DNA of 64,000 nucleotides from Arcuatula senhousia (taxonomy: Eukaryota > Mollusca > Bivalvia > Mytilida > Mytilidae), in NCBI GenBank assembly GCA_963971305.1, contig OZ020313.1, positions 54,694,203 through 54,758,202 on the forward strand. The letters run 5' to 3'. Shown in pieces: positions 42,701-51,700 of the stretch. Numbering within the stretch: the stretch's first letter is position 1; the number at the start of each line of letters is the position of its first letter. Position numbers and translations under genes: made by a program. A model generated the notes under the pieces. That model saw only the letters and a list, made by a program, of their open reading frames with translations, searched no databases and was not told the origin of the DNA.

Positions 42701-45700
42701 GGCTTTGGTATCTCTCTGTCTCTCGTGATAAGTATAGACTAACCTTAATAGAATCCCGTCCAAACCTAGCACTCTGACTACCATAACCAGAGGCTTTGGT
42801 ATCTCTCTGTCTCTCATGATAAGTATAGACTGACCTTAATAGAATCCCGTCCAAACCTGATACTCTGACTACCATAACCCGAGGCTTTCGTATCTCTCTG
42901 TCTCTCGTGATACATGTAAGTATAGACTAACCTTAATAGAATCCCGTCCAAACCTAGCACTCTGACTACCATAACCCGAGGCTTTGGTATCTCTCTGTCT
43001 CTCGTGATACATGTAAGTATAGACTAACCTTAATAGAATCGCGTCCAAACCTAGCACTCTGACTACCATAACCCGAGGCTTTGGTATCTCTCTGTCTCTG
43101 GTGATAAGTATAGACTTACCTTAATAGAATCCCGTCCAAACCTGATACTCTGACTACCATAACCCGAGGCTTTGGTATCTCTCTGTCTCTCGTGATACAT
43201 GTAAGTATAGACTAACCTTAATAGAATCGCGTCCAAACCTAGCACTCTGACTACCATAACCCGAGGCTTTCGTATCTCTCTGTCTCTCGTGATACATGTA
43301 AGTATAGACTAACCTTAATAGAATCGCATCCAAACCTAGCACTCTGACTACCATAGCCCGAGGCTTTGGTATCTCTCTGACTCTCGTGATACATGTAAGT
43401 ATAGACTAACCTTAATAGAATCCCGTCCAAACCTAGCACTCTGACTACCATAGCCCGAGGCTTTGGTATCTCTCTGACTCTCGTGATAAGTATAGACTTA
43501 CCTTAATAGAATCCCGTCCAAACCTAGCACTCTGACTACCATAACCAGAGGCTTTGGTATCTCTCTGTCTCTCGTGATACATGTAAGTATAGACTAACCT
43601 TAATAGAATCGCGTCCAAACCTAGCACTCTGACTACCATAACCCGAGGCTTTCGTATCTCTCTGTCTCTCGTGATACATGTAAGTATAGACTAACCTTAA
43701 TAGAATCGCGTCCAAACCTAGCACTCTGACTACCATAGCCCGAGGCTTTGGTATCTCTCTGACTCTCGTGATACATGTAAGTATAGACTAACCTTAATAG
43801 AATCCCGTCCAAACCTAGCACTCTGACTACCATAGCCCGAGGCTTTGGTATCTCTCTGACTCTCGTGATAAGTATAGACTTACCTTAATAGAATCCCGTC
43901 CAAACCTAGCACTCTGACTACCATAACCAGAGGCTTTGGTATCTCTCTGTCTCTCGTGATAAGTATAGACTTACCTTAATAGAATCCCGTCCAAACCTGG
44001 CACTCTGACTACCATAACCTGAGGCTTTGGTATCTCTCTGTCTCTCGTGATAAGTATAGACTTACCTTAATAGAATCCCGTCCAAACCTAGCACTCTGAC
44101 TACCATAACCCGAGGCTTTGGTATCTCTCTGTCTCTCGTGATAAGTATAGACTAACCTTAATAGAATCCCGTCCAAACCTAGCACTCTGACTACCATAAC
44201 TAGAGGCTTTGGTGTCTCTCTGTCTCTCATGATAAGTATAGACTTACCTTAATAGAATCCCGTCCAAACCTAGCACTCTGACTACCATAACCCGAGGCTT
44301 TGGTATCTCTCTGTCTCTCATGATAAGTATAGACTAACCTTAATAGAATCCCGTCCAAACCTAGCACTCTGACTACCATAACTAGAGGCTTTGGTATCTC
44401 TCTGTCTCTCGTGATAAGTATAGACTTACCTTAATAGAATCCCGTCCAAACCTGATACTCTGACTACCATAACCAGAGGCTTTGGTATCTCTCTGTCTCT
44501 CGTGATAAGTATAGACTTACCTTAATAGAATCCCGTCCAAACCTAGCACTCTGACTACCATAACCCGAGGCTTTGGTATCTCTCTGTCTCTCATGATAAG
44601 TATAGACTAACCTTAATAGAATCCCGTCCAAACCTAGCACTCTGACTACCATAACTAGAGGCTTTGGTATCTCTCTGTCTCTCGTGATAAGTATAGACTT
44701 ACCTTAATAGAATCCCGTCCAAACCTAGCACTCTGACTACCATAACCAGAGGCTTTGGTATCTCTCTGTCTCTCTTGATAAGTATAGACTGACCTTAATA
44801 GAATCCCGTCCAAACCTAGCACTCTGACTACCATAACCTGAGGCTTTGGTATCTCTCTGTCTCTCGTGATAAGTATAGACTAACCTTAATAGAATCCCGT
44901 CCAAACCTAGCACTCTGACTACCATAACCAGAGGCTTTGGTATCTCTCTGTCTCTCATGATAAGTATAGACTGACCTTAATAGAATCCCGTCCAAACCTG
45001 ATACTCTGACTACCATAACCCGAGGCTTTCGTATCTCTCTGTCTCTCGTGATACATGTAAGTATAGACTAACCTTAATAGAATCCCGTCCAAACCTAGCA
45101 CTCTGACTACCATAACCCGAGGCTTTGGTATCTCTCTGTCTCTCGTGATACATGTAAGTATAGACTAACCTTAATAGAATCGCGTCCAAACCTAGCACTC
45201 TGACTACCATAACCCGAGGCTTTGGTATCTCTCTGTCTCTGGTGATAAGTATAGACTTACCTTAATAGAATCCCGTCCAAACCTGATACTCTGACTACCA
45301 TAACCCGAGGCTTTGGTATCTCTCTGTCTCTCGTGATACATGTAAGTATAGACTAACCTTAATAGAATCGCGTCCAAACCTAGCACTCTGACTACCATAA
45401 CCCGAGGCTTTCGTATCTCTCTGTCTCTCGTGATACATGTAAGTATAGACTAACCTTAATAGAATCGCGTCCAAACCTAGCACTCTGACTACCATAGCCC
45501 GAGGCTTTGGTATCTCTCTGACTCTCGTGATACATGTAAGTATAGACTAACCTTAATAGAATCCCGTCCAAACCTAGCACTCTGACTACCATAGCCCGAG
45601 GCTTTGGTATCTCTCTGTCTCTCGTGATAAGTATAGACTGACCTTAATAGAATCCCGTCCAAACCTGATACTCTGACTACCATAACCCGAGGCTTTCGTA

Positions 45701-48700
45701 TCTCTCTGTCTCTCGTGATACATGTAAGTATAGACTAACCTTAATAGAATCCCGTCCAAACCTAGCACTCTGACTACCATAACCCGAGGCTTTGGTATCT
45801 CTCTGTCTCTCGTGATACATGTAAGTATAGACTAACCTTAATAGAATCGCGTCCAAACCTAGCACTCTGACTACCATAACCCGAGGCTTTGGTATCTCTC
45901 TGTCTCTGGTGATAAGTATAGACTTACCTTAATAGAATCCCGTCCAAACCTGATACTCTGACTACCATAACCCGAGGCTTTGGTATCTCTCTGTCTCTCG
46001 TGATACATGTAAGTATAGACTAACCTTAATAGAATCGCGTCCAAACCTAGCACTCTGACTACCATAACCCGAGGCTTTCGTATCTCTCTGTCTCTCGTGA
46101 TACATGTAAGTATAGACTAACCTTAATAGAATCGCGTCCAAACCTAGCACTCTGACTACCATAGCCCGAGGCTTTGGTATCTCTCTGACTCTCGTGATAC
46201 ATGTAAGTATAGACTAACCTTAATAGAATCCCGTCCAAACCTAGCACTCTGACTACCATAGCCCGAGGCTTTGGTATCTCTCTGACTCTCGTGATAAGTA
46301 TAGACTTACCTTAATAGAATCCCGTCCAAACCTAGCACTCTGACTACCATAACCAGAGGCTTTGGTATCTCTCTGTCTCTCGTGATACATGTAAGTATAG
46401 ACTAACCTTAATAGAATCGCGTCCAAACCTAGCACTCTGACTACCATAACCCGAGGCTTTCGTATCTCTCTGTCTCTCGTGATACATGTAAGTATAGACT
46501 AACCTTAATAGAATCGCGTCCAAACCTAGCACTCTGACTACCATAGCCCGAGGCTTTGGTATCTCTCTGACTCTCGTGATACATGTAAGTATAGACTAAC
46601 CTTAATAGAATCCCGTCCAAACCTAGCACTCTGACTACCATAGCCCGAGGCTTTGGTATCTCTCTGACTCTCGTGATAAGTATAGACTTACCTTAATAGA
46701 ATCCCGTCCAAACCTAGCACTCTGACTACCATAACCAGAGGCTTTGGTATCTCTCTGTCTCTCGTGATAAGTATAGACTTACCTTAATAGAATCCCGTCC
46801 AAACCTGGCACTCTGACTACCATAACCTGAGGCTTTGGTATCTCTCTGTCTCTCGTGATAAGTATAGACTTACCTTAATAGAATCCCGTCCAAACCTAGC
46901 ACTCTGACTACCATAACCCGAGGCTTTGGTATCTCTCTGTCTCTCGTGATAAGTATAGACTAACCTTAATAGAATCCCGTCCAAACCTAGCACTCTGACT
47001 ACCATAACTAGAGGCTTTGGTGTCTCTCTGTCTCTCATGATAAGTATAGACTTACCTTAATAGAATCCCGTCCAAACCTAGCACTCTGACTACCATAACC
47101 CGAGGCTTTGGTATCTCTCTGTCTCTCATGATAAGTATAGACTAACCTTAATAGAATCCCGTCCAAACCTAGCACTCTGACTACCATAACTAGAGGCTTT
47201 GGTATCTCTCTGTCTCTCGTGATAAGTATAGACTTACCTTAATAGAATCCCGTCCAAACCTGATACTCTGACTACCATAACCAGAGGCTTTGGTATCTCT
47301 CTGTCTCTCGTGATAAGTATAGACTTACCTTAATAGAATCCCGTCCAAACCTAGCACTCTGACTACCATAACCCGAGGCTTTGGTATCTCTCTGTCTCTC
47401 ATGATAAGTATAGACTAACCTTAATAGAATCCCGTCCAAACCTAGCACTCTGACTACCATAACTAGAGGCTTTGGTATCTCTCTGTCTCTCGTGATAAGT
47501 ATAGACTTACCTTAATAGAATCCCGTCCAAACCTAGCACTCTGACTACCATAACCAGAGGCTTTGGTATCTCTCTGTCTCTCTTGATAAGTATAGACTGA
47601 CCTTAATAGAATCCCGTCCAAACCTAGCACTCTGACTACCATAACCTGAGGCTTTGGTATCTCTCTGTCTCTCGTGATAAGTATAGACTAACCTTAATAG
47701 AATCCCGTCCAAACCTAGCACTCTGACTACCATAACCAGAGGCTTTGGTATCTCTCTGTCTCTCATGATAAGTATAGACTGACCTTAATAGAATCCCGTC
47801 CAAACCTGATACTCTGACTACCATAACCCGAGGCTTTCGTATCTCTCTGTCTCTCGTGATACATGTAAGTATAGACTAACCTTAATAGAATCCCGTCCAA
47901 ACCTAGCACTCTGACTACCATAACCCGAGGCTTTGGTATCTCTCTGTCTCTCGTGATACATGTAAGTATAGACTAACCTTAATAGAATCGCGTCCAAACC
48001 TAGCACTCTGACTACCATAACCCGAGGCTTTGGTATCTCTCTGTCTCTGGTGATAAGTATAGACTTACCTTAATAGAATCCCGTCCAAACCTGATACTCT
48101 GACTACCATAACCCGAGGCTTTGGTATCTCTCTGTCTCTCGTGATACATGTAAGTATAGACTAACCTTAATAGAATCGCGTCCAAACCTAGCACTCTGAC
48201 TACCATAACCCGAGGCTTTCGTATCTCTCTGTCTCTCGTGATACATGTAAGTATAGACTAACCTTAATAGAATCGCGTCCAAACCTAGCACTCTGACTAC
48301 CATAGCCCGAGGCTTTGGTATCTCTCTGACTCTCGTGATACATGTAAGTATAGACTAACCTTAATAGAATCCCGTCCAAACCTAGCACTCTGACTACCAT
48401 AGCCCGAGGCTTTGGTATCTCTCTGACTCTCGTGATAAGTATAGACTTACCTTAATAGAATCCCGTCCAAACCTAGCACTCTGACTACCATAACCAGAGG
48501 CTTTGGTATCTCTCTGTCTCTCGTGATAAGTATAGACTTACCTTAATAGAATCCCGTCCAAACCTGGCACTCTGACTACCATAACCTGAGGCTTTGGTAT
48601 CTCTCTGTCTCTCGTGATAAGTATAGACTTACCTTAATAGAATCCCGTCCAAACCTAGCACTCTGACTACCATAACCCGAGGCTTTGGTATCTCTCTGTC

Positions 48701-51700
48701 TCTCGTGATAAGTATAGACTTACCTTAATAGAATCCCGTCCAAACCTAGCACTCTGACTACCATAACCCGAGGCTTTGGTATCTCTCTGTCTCTCGTGAT
48801 AAGTATAGACTTACCTTAATAGAATCCCGTCCAAACCTAGCACTCTGACTACCATAACCCGAGGCTTTGGTATCTCTCTGTCTCTCGTGATAAGTATAGA
48901 CTTACCTTAATAGAATCCCGTCCAAACCTAGCACTCTGACTACCATAACCCGAGGCTTTGGTATCTCTCTGTCTCTCGTGATAAGTATAGACTTACCTTA
49001 ATAGAATCCCGTCCAAACCTGATACTCTGACTACCATAACCTGAGGCTTTCGTATCTCTCTGTCTCTCGTGATAAGTATAGACTTACCTTAATAGAATCC
49101 CGTCCAAACCTAGCACTCTGACTACCATAACCTGAAGCTTTGGTATCTCTCTGTCTCTCGTGATAAGTATAGACTAACCTTAATAGAATCCCGTCCAAAC
49201 CTAGCACTCTGACTACCATAACCTGAGGCTTTGGTATCTCTCTGTCTCTCGTGATAAGTATAGACTAACCTTAATAGAATCCCGTCCAAACCTAGCACTC
49301 TGACTACCATAACCCGAGGCTTTGGTATCTCTCTGTCTCTCGTGATAAGTATAGACTAACCTTAATAGAATCTCGTCCAAACCTAGCACTCTGACTACCA
49401 TAACCTGAGGCTTTGGTATCTCTCTGTCTCTCGTGATAAGTATAGACTAACCTTAATAGAATCCCGTCCAAACCTAGCACTCTGACTACCATAACCCGAG
49501 GCTTTGGTATCTCTCTGTCTCTCGTGATAAGTATAGACTAACCTTAATAGAATCCCGTCCAAACCTAGCACTCTGACTACCATAACCCGAGGCTTTGGTA
49601 TCTCTCTGTCTCTCGTGATAAGTATAGACTAACCTTAATAGAATCCCGTCCAAACCTAGCACTCTGACTACCATAACCTGAGGCTTTGGTATCTCTCTGT
49701 CTCTCGTGATAAGTATAGACTTACCTTAATAGAATCCCGTCCAAACCTAGCACTCTGACTACCATAACCAGAGGCTTTGGTATCTCTCTGTCTCTCGTAA
49801 TAAGTATAGACTAACTTTAATAGAATCCCGTCCAAACCTAGCACTCTGACTACCATAACCTGAGGCTTTGGTATCTCTCTGTCTCTCGTGATAAGTATAG
49901 ACTTACCTTAATAGAATCCCGTCCAAACCTAGCACTCTGACTACCATAACCAGAGGCTTTGGTATCTCTCTGTCTCTCGTGATAAGTATAGACTTACCTT
50001 AATAGAATCCCGTCCAAACCTAGCACTCTGACTACCATAACCTGAGGCTTTTGTATCTCTCTGTCTCTCGTGATAAGTATAGACTTACCTTAATAGAATC
50101 CCATCCAAACCTAGCACTCTGACTACCATAACTAGAGGCTTTGGTATCTCTCTGTCTCTCGTGATAAGTATAGACTTACCTTAATAGAATCCCGTCCAAA
50201 CCTAGCACTCTGACTACCATAACCAGAGGCTTTTGTATCTCTCTGTCTCTCGTGATAAGTATAGACTTACCTTAATAGAATCCCGTCCAAACCTAGCACT
50301 CTGACTACCATAACCCGAGGCTTTGGTATCTCTCTGTCTCTCGTGATAAGTATAGACTGACCTTAATAGAATCCCGTCCAAACCTAGCACTCTGACTACC
50401 ATAACCTGAGGCTTTGGTATCTCTCTGTCTCTCATGATAAGTATAGACTGACCTTAATAGAATCGCGTCCAAACCTGGCACTCTGACTACCATAACCAGA
50501 GGCTTTGGTATCTCTCTGTCTCTCGTGATAAGTATAGACTTACCTTAATAGAATCGCGTCCAAACCTGGCACTCTGACTACCATAACCTGAGGCTTTGGT
50601 ATCTCTCTGTCTCTCGTGATAAGTATAGACTAACCTTAATAGAATCCCGTCCAAACCTAGCACTCTGACTACTGTAACCAGAGGCTTTGGTATCTCTCTG
50701 TCTCTCGTGATAAGTATAGACTTACCTTAATAGAATCCCGTCCAAACCTAGCACTCTGACTACCATAACCTGAGGCTTTGGTATCTCTCTGTCTCTCGTG
50801 ATAAGTATAGACTTACCTTAATAGAATCCCGTCCAAACCTAGCACTCTGACTACCATAACCAGAGGCTTTTGTATCTCTCTGTCTCTCGTGATAAGTATA
50901 GACTTACCTTAATAGAATCCCGTCCAAATCTAGCACTCTGACTACCATAACCCGAGGCTTTGGTATCTCTCTGTCTCTCGTGATAAGTATAGACTTACCT
51001 TAATAGAATCCCGTCCAAACCTAGCACTCTGACTACCATAACCAGAGGCTTTAGTATCTCTCTGTCTCTCGTGATAAGTATAGACTGACCTTAATAGAAT
51101 CCCGTCCAAACCTGGCACTCTGACTACCATAACCTGAGGCTTTGGTATCTCTCTGTCTCTCATGATAAGTATAGACTGACCTTAATAGAATCCCGTCCAA
51201 ACCTGGCACTCTGACTACCATAACCTGAGGCTTTGGTATCTCTCTGTCTCTCATGATAAGTATAGACTTACCTTAATAGAATCCCGTCCAAACCTGGCAC
51301 TCTGACTACCATAACCTGAGGCTTTGGTATCTCTCTGTCTCTCATGATAAGTATAGACTTACCTTAATAGAATCCCGTCCAAACCTGGCACTCTGACTAC
51401 CATAACCCGAGGCTTTGGTATCTCTCTGTCTCTCGTGATAAGAATAGACTTACCTTAATAGAATCCCGTCCAAACCTAGCACTCTGACTACCATAACCAG
51501 AGGCTTTAGTATCTCTCTGTCTCTCATGATAAGTATAGACTAACCTTAATAGAATCCCGTCCAAACCTAGCACTCTGACTACCATAACCCGAGGCTTTGG
51601 TATCTCTCTGTCTCTCATGATAAGTATAGACTAACCTTAATAGAATCCCATCCAAACCTAGCACTCTAACTACCATAACCAGAGGCTTTCGTATCTCTCT

